Positions 28,405-36,857 of a stretch of DNA of 64,000 bases are shown piece after piece; the first letter of the stretch is position 1, and every line of letters begins with the position of its first letter. Source of the stretch: Serratia oryzae (GTDB taxonomy: Bacteria > Pseudomonadota > Gammaproteobacteria > Enterobacterales > Enterobacteriaceae). The position numbers were made by a program, and so were the translations under genes. The notes beneath the pieces were generated by a model, which was not told the DNA's origin, searched no databases, and was given only the letters and a program-made list of their open reading frames with translations. The stretch covers positions 62,051 through 126,050 of the forward strand of contig NZ_MOXD01000009.1 in the NCBI RefSeq assembly GCF_001976145.1, given 5' to 3'.

Positions 28405-29301
28405 ATGAACCAAGAACATGTGAAGTTGGCCATCGCCCCGATTGGCTGGACCAATGACGATCTGCCCGAGTTAGGGCAAGAAAACACTTTCCAGCAGTGC
28501 ATCAGCGAAATGGCGCTGGCGGGGTTTATCGGCTGTGAGGTGGGTAGTAAATATCCGCGCGATCCAAAAGTGCTGAAACCGATGCTGGATATTCGTGGCA
28601 TCCAAGTCTGCAATGCCTGGTTCAGCACCTTCTTTGCCGATGGTTTAAAAGAGAAAACCATTGATGAGTTTGTGAACCATATGAATTTCCTGCATGAAAT
28701 GGGCGCGAAAGTGATCGGTTGTTCTGAGCAAAGCCGCAGCATTCAGGGCACCAGCAAAGGGGTGTTTGAAGAGAAACCTTATTTCAGCGATGCAGAGTGG
28801 CAACGCGTCGCCGCGGGCTATAACGAACTGGCGAAGATTGCCGCCAGCAAAGGTATGCAAGTGTGCCTGCATCATCACATGGGCACCGGTATCCAGACCG
28901 CGGAAGAGATCGATCGCTATATGAGTATGGTGAACGATGATGTTTACCTGCTGTTTGATACCGGGCACGCTTACTATTCCGAAGGCAACCAGCCTGCGAT
29001 GCTGGCAATCCTGGAAAAATACCTGCCGCGTATCAACCATGTGCATTTGAAAGATGTGCGTGATGAGGTGGTGGCGGCAGTGAAAGCCAACAAGCTGAGC
29101 TTCCTCGATGGCGTGAAGAAGGGCACCTTTACCGTGCCGGGAGATGGGGTGATCGACTTCCGCCCGGTGTTTAAACTGTTGGACGAAGGTGGTTATCGAG
29201 GTTGGATGGTGGTTGAGGCCGAACAGGATCCGGCGATCGCCAACCCGTTTGAATATGCGGTAAAAGCGCGGCGCTATCTGCGTGCAACCGCAGGGCTTTA
29301 A
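28405..29301 (+). CDS. iolE: Inosose dehydratase
   Basis: Dehydrates 2-keto-myo-inositol to the 1,2-dione used by IolD. The 298-residue product from ATG 28405 matches the family length (B. subtilis 297) and begins [19 protein letters not shown]. Metal-site segments typical of this TIM-barrel family are present: [35 protein letters not shown] and a C-terminal [10 protein letters not shown]. The open frame extends 43 codons upstream, but those codons are translation of the repeat at 28190-28365; GAGG ahead of ATG 28405 supports the shorter form. Last gene of the cluster. Confidence 0.94.
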   Translation: MNQEHVKLAIAPIGWTNDDLPELGQENTFQQCISEMALAGFIGCEVGSKYPRDPKVLKPMLDIRGIQVCNAWFSTFFADGLKEKTIDEFVNHMNFLHEMGAKVIGCSEQSRSIQGTSKGVFEEKPYFSDAEWQRVAAGYNELAKIAASKGMQVCLHHHMGTGIQTAEEIDRYMSMVNDDVYLLFDTGHAYYSEGNQPAMLAILEKYLPRINHVHLKDVRDEVVAAVKANKLSFLDGVKKGTFTVPGDGVIDFRPVFKLLDEGGYRGWMVVEAEQDPAIANPFEYAVKARRYLRATAGL

Positions 29302-29306
29302 GTTTG

Positions 29307-29330
29307 ACGGGGCGCATCATCGCGCCCCGT
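29307..29330. terminator. Hairpin between convergent iolE and yhhY
   Basis: Perfect 9-bp stem ACGGGGCGC / GCGCCCCGT with loop ATCATC in the 44-bp convergent gap. There is no long T tract on either strand. Confidence 0.6.
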
Positions 29331-29345
29331 GGTGATCAACAGGCT

Positions 29346-29843
29346 TCAAGCCGAACGGAAACGCGCCATATGGTAGGCATCCACCAGTTCGCCGTCGCGG
29401 AAGGCAAAGCGGCGGCTGGTGCCTTCGATCTCGAAACCAAATTTACGGTATAGCGCGATCGCGCTTTGATTATCAGTGAATACCGTCAGCTCAATGCGCT
29501 CGATAGCCCCCCAGTTGTCGCAAATATCGATCATCGCCTTCATCAGCGCGCTGCCGATGCCTTTACCCTGGTAATCGGCGTGCACACCGAGGCCAAACGT
29601 GGCCACATGGCGGCGGCGTATGCGCTGGATGAGTTCCACCGTCATTTGGCCGACCACCAGCTCATCAATACAGGCCACCAGGCTGTGTGTTCCGGGTTTC
29701 AGGTTGGCAAGGCGTTGTTGCCACAGCTCTTTTGAGGGTAGCGGCAGCTGTAGTGTGTCACGGTAAACGACAGGGTGTGAGAACAGTTGATGTAAAGCTT
29801 CGGCATCTTTATTTTCCGCGTGACGGACTACAATCTCACCCAT
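29346..29843 (-). CDS. yhhY: GNAT-family amino-acid N-acetyltransferase YhhY (AaaT)
   Basis: A 165-residue GNAT acetyltransferase. Motif A, the acetyl-CoA pyrophosphate loop, is visible as VHADYQGKGIGSALM, preceded by the HVATFGLGV strand and followed by RIELTVFTDNQSAIALYRKFGFEIEGT. It resembles E. coli YhhY over the whole length, including the MGEIVVRHAE start and the AYHMAR end; the E. coli protein acetylates phenylalanine, methionine and some analogues. Its position beside ryhB and yhhW is the conserved enterobacterial arrangement. A GGAGAAGC ribosome site precedes the ATG. Confidence 0.9.
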   Translation of the reverse strand: MGEIVVRHAENKDAEALHQLFSHPVVYRDTLQLPLPSKELWQQRLANLKPGTHSLVACIDELVVGQMTVELIQRIRRRHVATFGLGVHADYQGKGIGSALMKAMIDICDNWGAIERIELTVFTDNQSAIALYRKFGFEIEGTSRRFAFRDGELVDAYHMARFRSA

Positions 29844-29939
29844 TATTGCTTCTCCACTGAGTTTACCGTTTGAATAATCACTAAAATTATCCGTTTACCC
29901 GAGAGAGTCAATAGCCTTCTCCGTTGCTCAAAAAAACGC

Positions 29940-29973
29940 TTTACAAGTGCGAATGATAATGATTATTATTAAC
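29940..29973 (+). promoter_or_regulatory. ryhB promoter with overlapping Fur box
   Basis: GATAATGATTATTATTAAC (29955-29973) matches 16 of 19 positions of the Fur consensus GATAATGATAATCATTATC. It overlaps a promoter formed by TTTACA (29940-29945) and TATTAT (29964-29969). Iron-loaded Fur would occlude the promoter, as at E. coli ryhB. Confidence 0.85.
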
Positions 29974-29975
29974 TC

Positions 29976-30082
29976 GCCTTCAGGAGAAGGCATCAATCTT
30001 TGATACTGTCGCTTGAAGGCACGACATTGCTCACATTGCTTCCAGTGTTTATTTAGCCAGCTCGGGTGCTGGCTTTTTTTTT
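29976..30082 (+). ncRNA. ryhB: Iron-responsive small RNA RyhB
   Basis: Hfq-dependent sRNA made under iron starvation that blocks and destabilises mRNAs of iron-using proteins. The conserved core GCACGACATTGCTCACATTG (from 30020), continuing into CTTCCAGT, is identical to E. coli RyhB. It is preceded by a 5' hairpin GCCTTC-AGGA-GAAGGC (29976-29991). It ends in the terminator AGCCAGC-N6-GCTGGCT (30055-30074) followed by nine T. The start is placed 7 nt after the -10. About 107 nt, slightly longer than the 90-nt E. coli RNA because of a longer segment between the 5' hairpin and the core. Synteny next to yhhY supports the call. Confidence 0.93.
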
Positions 30083-30231
30083 GCCTGGATTTACCCCCTG
30101 CCGACTCAAGCAATTTATCTGTAACTTCGTTGAAAACTTCATCTAATTTTTTGAAGAGAGGGGTGAGATTTTTACGCTTTCTTATTCTGCTACCAAGACT
30201 AGACTGTAGAAAACATTGAGGAGAGTTGAAT

Positions 30232-30927
30232 ATGATTTATTTACGTAAAGCGGAAGATCGCGGTCATGCCAATCATGGTTGGCTGGATAGCTGGCACACC
30301 TTCTCATTTGCTGACTACTACGATCCTGATTTTATGGGGTTCTCGGCACTGCGGGTGATCAATGAAGATGTGATCGACGCGGGCCAGGGTTTTGGTACTC
30401 ATCCCCATAAAGATATGGAGATCCTCACCTACATCCTGAGTGGTACGGTGGAGCATCAGGACAGCATGGGCAACAAAGAGCAGATCCATGCCGGTGAGTT
30501 TCAGATTATGAGTGCCGGTACCGGGGTGCGTCACTCGGAGTACAATGCCAATAGCGATCGGCCACTGCATCTTTATCAGATCTGGATTATCCCGGATCAG
30601 GTGGGGCTGACGCCACGCTATGAGCAGCGCAGGTTTGACGCGCCGCAGGGCCGTCAATTGGTGCTGTCACCCGATGCCCGCGAAGGCTCGCTGAAGGTGT
30701 TCCAGGATATGACGCTGTCGCGCTGGGCGCTGAAAAAAGATGAGCAGTCGGTTTACCCGATCCAGGCTGAACGCCGCATCTGGATCCAGGTCGTGCGTGG
30801 TAATGTGGCCATCAACGGCCATAAAGCGGGCACTAGCGATGCTTTTGCGGTGTGGGATGAAACCGCACTGTCGATCCACGCTGACGAAGACAGCGAAATA
30901 CTGCTGTTTGACCTGCCGCCGGTATAA
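30232..30927 (+). CDS. yhhW: Pirin-like quercetin 2,3-dioxygenase YhhW
   Basis: Cytoplasmic bicupin; the E. coli protein has quercetinase activity in vitro, but its real substrate is unknown. The 231-residue product has the same length as E. coli YhhW. The metal ligands are conserved: His57 and His59 (THPHKDMEI), His101 and Glu103 (VRHSEYN). The ATG at 30232 has AGGAGAG upstream; a TTG two codons earlier is less likely. It ends at a strong terminator, and gntR follows on the same strand. Confidence 0.93.
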   Translation: MIYLRKAEDRGHANHGWLDSWHTFSFADYYDPDFMGFSALRVINEDVIDAGQGFGTHPHKDMEILTYILSGTVEHQDSMGNKEQIHAGEFQIMSAGTGVRHSEYNANSDRPLHLYQIWIIPDQVGLTPRYEQRRFDAPQGRQLVLSPDAREGSLKVFQDMTLSRWALKKDEQSVYPIQAERRIWIQVVRGNVAINGHKAGTSDAFAVWDETALSIHADEDSEILLFDLPPV

Positions 30928-30943
30928 TTGGGCTATGATCTCA

Positions 30944-30970
30944 GGGGTTCAGCGTGCTGAACCCCTTTTT
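30944..30970 (+). terminator. Terminator of yhhW
   Basis: Perfect 10-bp stem GGGGTTCAGC / GCTGAACCCC with a GT loop followed by TTTTTCTT. Confidence 0.9.
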
Positions 30971-31060
30971 CTTGCCCGCAGGCCGCGTAAGCAACGATAT
31001 CGGCCAGCCGTTTTTTTTGCTAGAATGGCCGCCCATTCACGGTAAGCCAGTTCATTGATA

Positions 31061-32056
31061 ATGAAGAAAAAACGGCCGGTGCTCCAAGATGTCGCAGATC
31101 AGGTTGGCGTCACCAAGATGACGGTGAGCCGCTATTTGCGTAACCCCGATCAGGTTTCCGCTGCCCTGCAGCAGAAGATTGCGGTTGCGCTGGACGATCT
31201 TGGCTATATCCCCAACCGTGCCCCAGATATTCTTTCCAATGCCACCAGCCGGGCGATCGGCGTGTTGTTGCCGTCGTTGACCAACCAGGTGTTCGCCGAA
31301 GTGTTGCGCGGTATTGAGAGCGTCACCGATGCGCATAATTATCAGACCATGCTGGCGCACTATGGCTATCTGCCGGAACGTGAAGAAGAGCGTCTGACGT
31401 CGTTATTGTCTTACAACATTGATGGGCTGATCCTGTCCGAGCGGCACCACACGCCGCGCACCTTGAAGATGATCGAAGTGGCCGGTATCCCGGTGGTTGA
31501 ACTGATGGACTGCGTATCGCCGTGTATCGATCTGGCGGTGGGGTTCAACAACTTTGAAGCCGCCCGCCAGATGACCCAGCAAATTATCGCGCGTGGTCAT
31601 CGTCACGTGGTGTATTTCGGCGCGCGCCAGGATGAGCGTACCATTATCAAGCAGCAGGGTTATGAACAGGCGATGCGTGAATCCGGTCTTGAACCCTACA
31701 GCATCATGACCACGCGTTCTTCCTCCTATTCTGCCGGTGGTGAGCTGTTGCTTGAGGCACAGCGCGATTACCCGCAGATCGACAGTATCTTCTGCACCAA
31801 CGATGACTTGGCGATCGGCGCGGTGTTTGAATGCCAGCGTCAGGGGCTCTCGATCCCGCAGGATATGGCGATTGCCGGTTTCCACGGCCACGATATTGGC
31901 CAGGTGATGGTGCCGAAGCTGGCGAGCGTGCTGACGCCGCGTGAGCGTATGGGGCAGATCGGTGCGGAACGCCTGCTGGCCCGTCTGCGTGGTGAAATGG
32001 TCGGCCCGCGCATGGTTGACGTCGGTTTTACCGTGATCCCCGGCGGCAGTATCTGA
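31061..32056 (+). CDS. gntR: Gluconate-utilisation repressor
   Basis: LacI-family repressor of gluconate uptake and phosphorylation genes, released by gluconate. The 331-residue product has the same length as E. coli GntR. The DNA-binding helix-turn-helix (LQDVADQVGVTKMTVSRYLRNP, about residues 8-29) is nearly identical to the E. coli one, followed by the hinge YIPNRAPDILSNATSRAIGVLLPS and a periplasmic-binding-protein-like effector domain. Two matching operators lie upstream of gntK/gntT. The ATG at 31061 is chosen by homology; the ribosome site is weak. It is convergent with gntK. Confidence 0.95.
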   Translation: MKKKRPVLQDVADQVGVTKMTVSRYLRNPDQVSAALQQKIAVALDDLGYIPNRAPDILSNATSRAIGVLLPSLTNQVFAEVLRGIESVTDAHNYQTMLAHYGYLPEREEERLTSLLSYNIDGLILSERHHTPRTLKMIEVAGIPVVELMDCVSPCIDLAVGFNNFEAARQMTQQIIARGHRHVVYFGARQDERTIIKQQGYEQAMRESGLEPYSIMTTRSSSYSAGGELLLEAQRDYPQIDSIFCTNDDLAIGAVFECQRQGLSIPQDMAIAGFHGHDIGQVMVPKLASVLTPRERMGQIGAERLLARLRGEMVGPRMVDVGFTVIPGGSI

Positions 32057-32060
32057 AGCA

Positions 32061-32078
32061 GGGCACCGCAGGGTGCCC
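32061..32078. terminator. Hairpin between convergent gntR and gntK
   Basis: GGGCACC-GCA-GGGTGCCC stem-loop in the 31-bp gap; no T tract. Confidence 0.45.
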
Positions 32079-32087
32079 GTTGCCGGT

Positions 32088-32594
32088 TTATTTCTGCAGT
32101 GCAGCCACACAACGGCTGACTACGCCTTCGATATCGGTATCGATATCAATACCAATCACATCTTTCTCGTCGAGCGCAGGTTCTTCCAGTGCATCAAACT
32201 GGCTTTTCAGCAGCTCGGTCGGCATAAAGTGCCCGGAACGGGCTTTCAGGCGCGCCAGAATCACGTCGAAGCTGCCTTTCAAATAAATAAACACCATGTT
32301 CTCGTTATCTTGGCGTAGCAGATCGCGGTAGCGGCGCTTGAGCGCAGAGCAGACGATAACCCCGGTTTCATTTTTGTGATTCAGGCTGTACGCCGCATCA
32401 TTAAGGCGCTGCAACCATGGAGCGCGATCATCGTCATTCAACGGTTGCCCGCTGGCCATCTTCTGGATATTGGCGCGCGGATGCAGATCGTCGCCATCAA
32501 TGAATTTTGCCTGTATTTCCCGTGCGACAGCCGCGCCAATCGTGGATTTGCCGCTGCCGGAGACGCCCATCAGGATGATGCTTTTTCCCGCCAT
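32088..32594 (-). CDS. gntK: Gluconokinase
   Basis: Phosphorylates D-gluconate to 6-phosphogluconate for the Entner-Doudoroff and pentose phosphate routes. The 168-residue P-loop kinase shows Walker A GVSGSGKST at 10-18, the substrate segment FIDGDDLHP, and VCSALKRRYRD. Unlike the E. coli gntRKU order on one strand, this gene points the opposite way, back to back with the permease gene, and both probably respond to the tandem GntR operators between them. A small inversion or a lineage-typical arrangement would explain this. Confidence 0.95.
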   Translation of the reverse strand: MAGKSIILMGVSGSGKSTIGAAVAREIQAKFIDGDDLHPRANIQKMASGQPLNDDDRAPWLQRLNDAAYSLNHKNETGVIVCSALKRRYRDLLRQDNENMVFIYLKGSFDVILARLKARSGHFMPTELLKSQFDALEEPALDEKDVIGIDIDTDIEGVVSRCVAALQK

Positions 32595-32654
32595 AAGTTT
32601 GATCTCTATCTCAGAATAAGAAATTCGCCTAGCTTCATGGTTCCGAATCTTAGC

Positions 32655-32684
32655 ATGTTACCGGTATCATGATACGGGTAACAA
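32655..32684. promoter_or_regulatory. Two overlapping GntR operators
   Basis: ATGTTACCGGTATCAT (32655-32670) and ATGATACGGGTAACAA (32669-32684) both match the GntR consensus ATGTTACCGGTAACAT and share two bases. They lie 61-90 bp upstream of gntK and about 170 bp upstream of the permease gene, suited to repress both. Confidence 0.85.
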
Positions 32685-32855
32685 ATGGAGATGTGATTGT
32701 CATCACAAAGGGTAGAACAAGGGACAGTCGTCTGTACTCAATCGCACTCAAGTGGCCCGATAGCACCAGGACAGGGCCGTAAAATTAAAACCAAACACCC
32801 TCTTTTGCCGCACTTTGGCGCAGAGGTTTAGTGATAAAAGGGTTGGAGAAAAATT

Positions 32856-34172
32856 ATGCCATTAGTGATTGTTGCAGTCGGCGTAGCGATGCTACTGCTG
32901 CTGATGATCCGCTTTAAACTGAACGGCTTTATCTCGCTGATTCTGGTCGCGCTGGCGGTTGGTGTTATGCAGGGGATGCCGGTGGATAAAGTGGTGGGCT
33001 CCATCAAGGCTGGCGTCGGCGGTACGCTGGGGGGCCTGGCGCTGATCATGGGCTTTGGTGCCATGCTCGGTAAACTGTTGGCGGACTGCGGTGGGGCACA
33101 GCGCATCGCCACTACCCTGATCGCCAAATTCGGTAAACAGCATATCCAATGGGCCATTGTGCTTACCGGTTTTACCGTTGGTTTTGCGCTGTTCTACGAA
33201 GTCGGTTTTGTGCTGTTGTTGCCACTGGTGTTTACCATTGCCGCTTCCGCGCGTATTCCATTGCTGTATGTCGGGGTACCTATGGCTGCGGCGCTGTCCG
33301 TGACCCACGGTTTCCTGCCGCCGCACCCTGGCCCGACCGCGATTGCCACTATTTTCCATGCCGATATGGGTAAAACCCTGTTGTTCGGTACTCTGCTGGC
33401 GATCCCGACCGTGATTCTGGCTGGCCCGGTATATGCCCGCTTCCTGAAAGGGATCGATAAGCCCGTTCCTGTCGGCCTGTATAACCCAAAAACCTTTACC
33501 GAAGAAGAAATGCCAAGCTTTGGTGTCAGCGTAGCGACTGCGCTGGTGCCGGTGATCCTGATGGCGCTGCGGGCAGTGGCCGAAATGGTATTGCCAAAAG
33601 GCCACCCGATCCTGGCTTATGCCGAATTCTTCGGCGATCCGGTGATAGCAACGCTGATTGCAGTACTGATTGCTATCTTCACCTTCGGCCTGAACCGTGG
33701 CCGCAGCATGGATGAAGTGATGGGTACCATCACCGAGTCGATCAAAATCATCGCCATGATGTTATTGATCATCGGCGGTGGTGGTGCGTTCAAGCAGGTT
33801 CTGGTAGACAGCGGGATTGAGAAGTATATTGCCGACATGATGCACGGCAGCAGCGTTTCACCGATCCTGATGGCCTGGTCGATTGCGGCGGTGCTGCGTA
33901 TTGCACTGGGTTCAGCCACCGTTGCGGCGATTACCGCTGGTGGCATCGTTGCGCCACTGATCGCCACCACCGGGGTCAGCCCGGAACTGATGGTGATCGC
34001 CGTGGGGTCCGGCAGCGTGATCTTCTCGCACGTTAACGATCCGGGCTTCTGGCTGTTCAAGGAGTATTTCAACCTGACCATTATGGAAACCATCAAGTCC
34101 TGGTCAGTGTTGGAAACCATCATTTCAGTCTGCGGCCTGATTGGCTGCCTGCTGTTGGCGATGGTGGTTTAA
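32856..34172 (+). CDS. gntT: Gluconate:proton symporter (GntP family)
   Basis: Inner-membrane gluconate importer. The 438-residue length and sequence (start MPLVIVAVGVAMLLLLMIRFK, GFALFYEVGFVLLLPLVFTIAASA, VTHGFLPPHPGPTAIA, end IGCLLLAMVV) match E. coli GntT, the high-affinity permease, more closely than GntU (446). Around twelve to fourteen hydrophobic spans are apparent. It occupies the position held by gntU next to gntRK in E. coli, so the symbol reflects sequence rather than position. A GGAGAAA ribosome site precedes the ATG. GntR operators lie upstream. Confidence 0.9.
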   Translation: MPLVIVAVGVAMLLLLMIRFKLNGFISLILVALAVGVMQGMPVDKVVGSIKAGVGGTLGGLALIMGFGAMLGKLLADCGGAQRIATTLIAKFGKQHIQWAIVLTGFTVGFALFYEVGFVLLLPLVFTIAASARIPLLYVGVPMAAALSVTHGFLPPHPGPTAIATIFHADMGKTLLFGTLLAIPTVILAGPVYARFLKGIDKPVPVGLYNPKTFTEEEMPSFGVSVATALVPVILMALRAVAEMVLPKGHPILAYAEFFGDPVIATLIAVLIAIFTFGLNRGRSMDEVMGTITESIKIIAMMLLIIGGGGAFKQVLVDSGIEKYIADMMHGSSVSPILMAWSIAAVLRIALGSATVAAITAGGIVAPLIATTGVSPELMVIAVGSGSVIFSHVNDPGFWLFKEYFNLTIMETIKSWSVLETIISVCGLIGCLLLAMVV

Positions 34173-34178
34173 CGCTAT

Positions 34179-34205
34179 GCCGCAAGGTGCTCCGCGCCTT
34201 GCGGC
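34179..34205. terminator. Hairpin between convergent gntT and yhgN
   Basis: Perfect 9-bp stem GCCGCAAGG / CCTTGCGGC with a 9-nt loop, reaching the yhgN stop codon. Confidence 0.55.
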
Positions 34206-34798
34206 TACAGTTTCATATAGGCTCTGATGCCGTCCAGGAACATTTGGGTGGAGAGCATCACCAGAATCAGCCCCATCAACCTTTCCAGCGCGTTCACCCC
34301 TTTGCTGCCCAACAGGCGCAGGAACAGGCTCGACATTAGCAGGATCGCCGCCGACAGCCCCCAGGCAATCAGCAGCGCCACGACCAGGTGCGACAACTGA
34401 TTAGGGTACTGATGTGAAAGCAGCATCAGCGCCGCCAGAATTGACGGCCCGGCCACCAGCGGAATGGCGAGCGGCACCAGGAAAGGTTCCTCACCGGCAG
34501 AAAGTCCGGTACCGTTGCCTTCCTGAGACGGGAAGATCATCTTGATAGCAATCAGGAATAGGATAATCCCACCCGAGATCGACACGGTTTCGGTACGCAG
34601 ATTAAGAAACGCCAAAATGCGCTCACCGGCGAACAGAAAGATCAGCATCAGCAGCAAGGCGATCAGCAGCTCGCGGATCAGCACCACCCGGCGGCGGCGC
34701 GGTTCCAAGTGTTTGAGCACCGACATAAAAATCGGCAGGTTGCCCAGTGGATCCATGATTAAAAACAGCAGCACCGTGGCCGAAATCATCTCTGTCAT
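34205..34798 (-). CDS. yhgN: MarC-family inner-membrane protein YhgN
   Basis: A 197-residue membrane protein of the MarC/UPF0056 family; function unknown despite its old annotation as an antibiotic-resistance protein. It shares the E. coli YhgN landmarks LIMDPLGNLPIFMSVLKH, GGIILFLIAIKMIFP, PLAIPLVAGPSILAALMLLSHQYPNQ and GVNALERLMGLILVML, with six predicted spans. Two ATG codons lie next to each other; the second (34798) is spaced properly from GAGG and gives the E. coli length. Upstream lies a copy of the hairpin repeat, then asd. Confidence 0.9.
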   Translation of the reverse strand: MTEMISATVLLFLIMDPLGNLPIFMSVLKHLEPRRRRVVLIRELLIALLLMLIFLFAGERILAFLNLRTETVSISGGIILFLIAIKMIFPSQEGNGTGLSAGEEPFLVPLAIPLVAGPSILAALMLLSHQYPNQLSHLVVALLIAWGLSAAILLMSSLFLRLLGSKGVNALERLMGLILVMLSTQMFLDGIRAYMKL

Positions 34799-34887
34799 CA
34801 TTACCTCAAAATCTGAAAAATGTACCGGTGGTTCCGGTAACCCCCTTGGTCTCTACATCCCCTTCTCTTAGAAGGATGGCAGATATA

Positions 34888-35086
34888 TATACTCGTCATA
34901 CTTCAAGTTGCTTGGGTGTTGGCTGCGTTACTCGGCCCATACTGGGCCTCGCCCCTTCGGGGCCGCTGCAAGCAGCGTTCAAATCTGCCAAGCAGATTTG
35001 TCACTCACCCCAGTCACTTACTTGAGTAAGCTCCTGGTGCTTCATTCAGTTGCCGCCTACAAGCAACTCGAATTATTTTGGGTATA
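34888..35086 (-). repeat. Hairpin repeat family 1, copy D (long form)
   Basis: Opposite orientation to copy A, same length class, with the extra roughly 40-bp block carrying the CTTACT/AGTAAG hairpin. It lies in the divergent yhgN-asd spacer, about 130 bp upstream of asd, so could affect its promoter. Confidence 0.9.
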
Positions 35087-35217
35087 AGAAGCATTGCTGA
35101 GAATCGCTCAGCTATCGAATAAATTCACTTTGCGCCTGAGCTAACATTTTGTAAGGTGGGTAGATATTGCACACCACTTACGACATGGTCGTTATCCCCA
35201 AGGCAGGACTGTAAATT

Positions 35218-36321
35218 ATGAAAAACGTTGGTTTCATCGGTTGGCGCGGTATGGTCGGCTCTGTACTTATGCAACGCATGACAGAAGAGCGCGATTTTGA
35301 CGCCATTCGCCCGGTATTCTTCTCCACCTCGCAGCACGGTGCCGCCGCCCCGGCTTTTGGCGGCCAACAGGGTACGCTGCAAGATGCGTATGATGTTGAG
35401 GCACTCAGCGCACTCGACATTATTATTACCTGCCAGGGCGGGGATTACACCAATGAAATCTATCCAAAGCTGCGTGCAACCGGTTGGCAAGGCTATTGGA
35501 TCGACGCCGCCTCCTCACTGCGTATGAAAGATGACGCCATTATTATCCTTGACCCGGTGAACCACGAGGTGATCCAGGAAGGGCTGAACAAAGGCATCAA
35601 AACCTTTGTCGGTGGTAACTGTACGGTCAGTTTGATGCTGATGTCACTGGGCGGCCTGTTTGCCAACAATCTGGTGGAGTGGGCGTCGGTTGCCACTTAT
35701 CAGGCGGCATCCGGCGGTGGCGCACGCCATATGCGTGAACTGCTGACGCAAATGGGCATGCTGCACGCTGATGTGGCAAAAGAGCTGCAGAACCCGGCTT
35801 CGGCGATTCTGGATATCGAGCGTAAGGTGACTGAAGCCACTCGCTCCGGCAAGTTGCCAACCGATAACTTTGGCGTGCCTTTGGCGGGCAGCCTGATCCC
35901 GTGGATCGACAAGCAGTTGGATAACGGCCAGAGCCGCGAAGAGTGGAAAGGCCAGGCGGAAACCAACAAGATCCTCAATACCTCGGCGATTATTCCTGTC
36001 GATGGTCTGTGCGTGCGCGTTGGTGCGCTGCGCTGCCACAGCCAGGCATTCACCCTGAAGCTGAAAAAAGATGTGCCGCTGGCGGAAATCGAGCAGATGC
36101 TGGCAACGCACAACGATTGGGTGCGCGTGATCCCGAACGACCGCGAACTGACCATGCGTGAGCTGACGCCAGCGGCGGTGACCGGCACGCTGAACACACC
36201 GGTTGGCCGTTTGCGTAAGCTGAATATGGGCCCAGAATATCTCTCCGCGTTCACCGTTGGCGATCAGTTGTTGTGGGGGGCTGCCGAACCGCTGCGCCGC
36301 ATGTTACGTATTCTGCTGTAA
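35218..36321 (+). CDS. asd: Aspartate-semialdehyde dehydrogenase
   Basis: NADPH-dependent reduction of aspartyl-4-phosphate to aspartate semialdehyde, the branch point to lysine/diaminopimelate, methionine and threonine; essential for peptidoglycan. The 367-residue product has the same length as E. coli Asd. NADP-binding [14 protein letters not shown] is near the N-terminus, the nucleophile is Cys135 in GGNCTVS, and the substrate-binding [13 protein letters not shown] and the catalytic-His segment [10 protein letters not shown] follow. Not obviously in an operon; it keeps its E. coli position near yhgN and glgB. Confidence 0.97.
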   Translation: MKNVGFIGWRGMVGSVLMQRMTEERDFDAIRPVFFSTSQHGAAAPAFGGQQGTLQDAYDVEALSALDIIITCQGGDYTNEIYPKLRATGWQGYWIDAASSLRMKDDAIIILDPVNHEVIQEGLNKGIKTFVGGNCTVSLMLMSLGGLFANNLVEWASVATYQAASGGGARHMRELLTQMGMLHADVAKELQNPASAILDIERKVTEATRSGKLPTDNFGVPLAGSLIPWIDKQLDNGQSREEWKGQAETNKILNTSAIIPVDGLCVRVGALRCHSQAFTLKLKKDVPLAEIEQMLATHNDWVRVIPNDRELTMRELTPAAVTGTLNTPVGRLRKLNMGPEYLSAFTVGDQLLWGAAEPLRRMLRILL

Positions 36322-36857
36322 ATCGATCTCCAGTCGACTTCAGGTTGCCGCCAACCGTGCTGCAGCCTGGGGGATGACGGAATAAGCTGAACTTCCTGAG
36401 GGCTGGTTTCTTTCGGCCCTTTAACGCCTTGTTTTCAACAATGTCTGTTCTCTGCGCATGCATCCGGTCCGGGTCGTTTCAGACCACGCGAAATATGGAC
36501 AAAATCGCTGAAAGAAGGAATGAAACATCACCGTAACACGCATATCACAAAGCCGGTGGCAGTGCAAAATCGCTGTCAGATCGGCCATTTTCACCGTGCA
36601 AAATTTTCCTTTGAAATCATCAATGCTTTAACAGACTTTGGCTATGCTTGTTGGGGCGACGAATACATACCGATTAATGGTGAGTGTTTGTCTGAAAAAT
36701 AGACATAAAGAGCGGTATTTCGGCTTTTAAGGATGCAAATTAATCAATAACCGACCGAAATCACGCTTTAGGTTCTGAATGAATTGCATGATAGACACAA
36801 CGGCTGCTTTTAGATGTAGCCCCTTAAGAGTCATGCTCTTATCTAAGGAAGAATGCC
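36322..36857. promoter_or_regulatory. asd-glgB intergenic region
   Basis: 536 bp. A weak hairpin (AGGGC/GCCCT, 36399-36420) may end asd. The right part is the glgBXCAP control region; AAGGAAG precedes glgB. A 60-codon frame at 36520-36702 is listed separately as doubtful. Confidence 0.5.
36520..36702 (+). CDS. Doubtful small ORF, hypothetical
   Basis: A 60-residue frame starting MKHHRNTH. GAAGGA sits directly against the ATG, too close for an efficient ribosome site. No recognisable domain, signal peptide or membrane segment. It may be chance in the asd-glgB spacer. Confidence 0.2.
   Translation: MKHHRNTHITKPVAVQNRCQIGHFHRAKFSFEIINALTDFGYACWGDEYIPINGECLSEK

Noticed and set aside
29928-30113. 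Minus-strand 61-codon ORF
   Set aside because: It is antisense to RyhB and its promoter; the isoleucine run is the Fur box read in translation.
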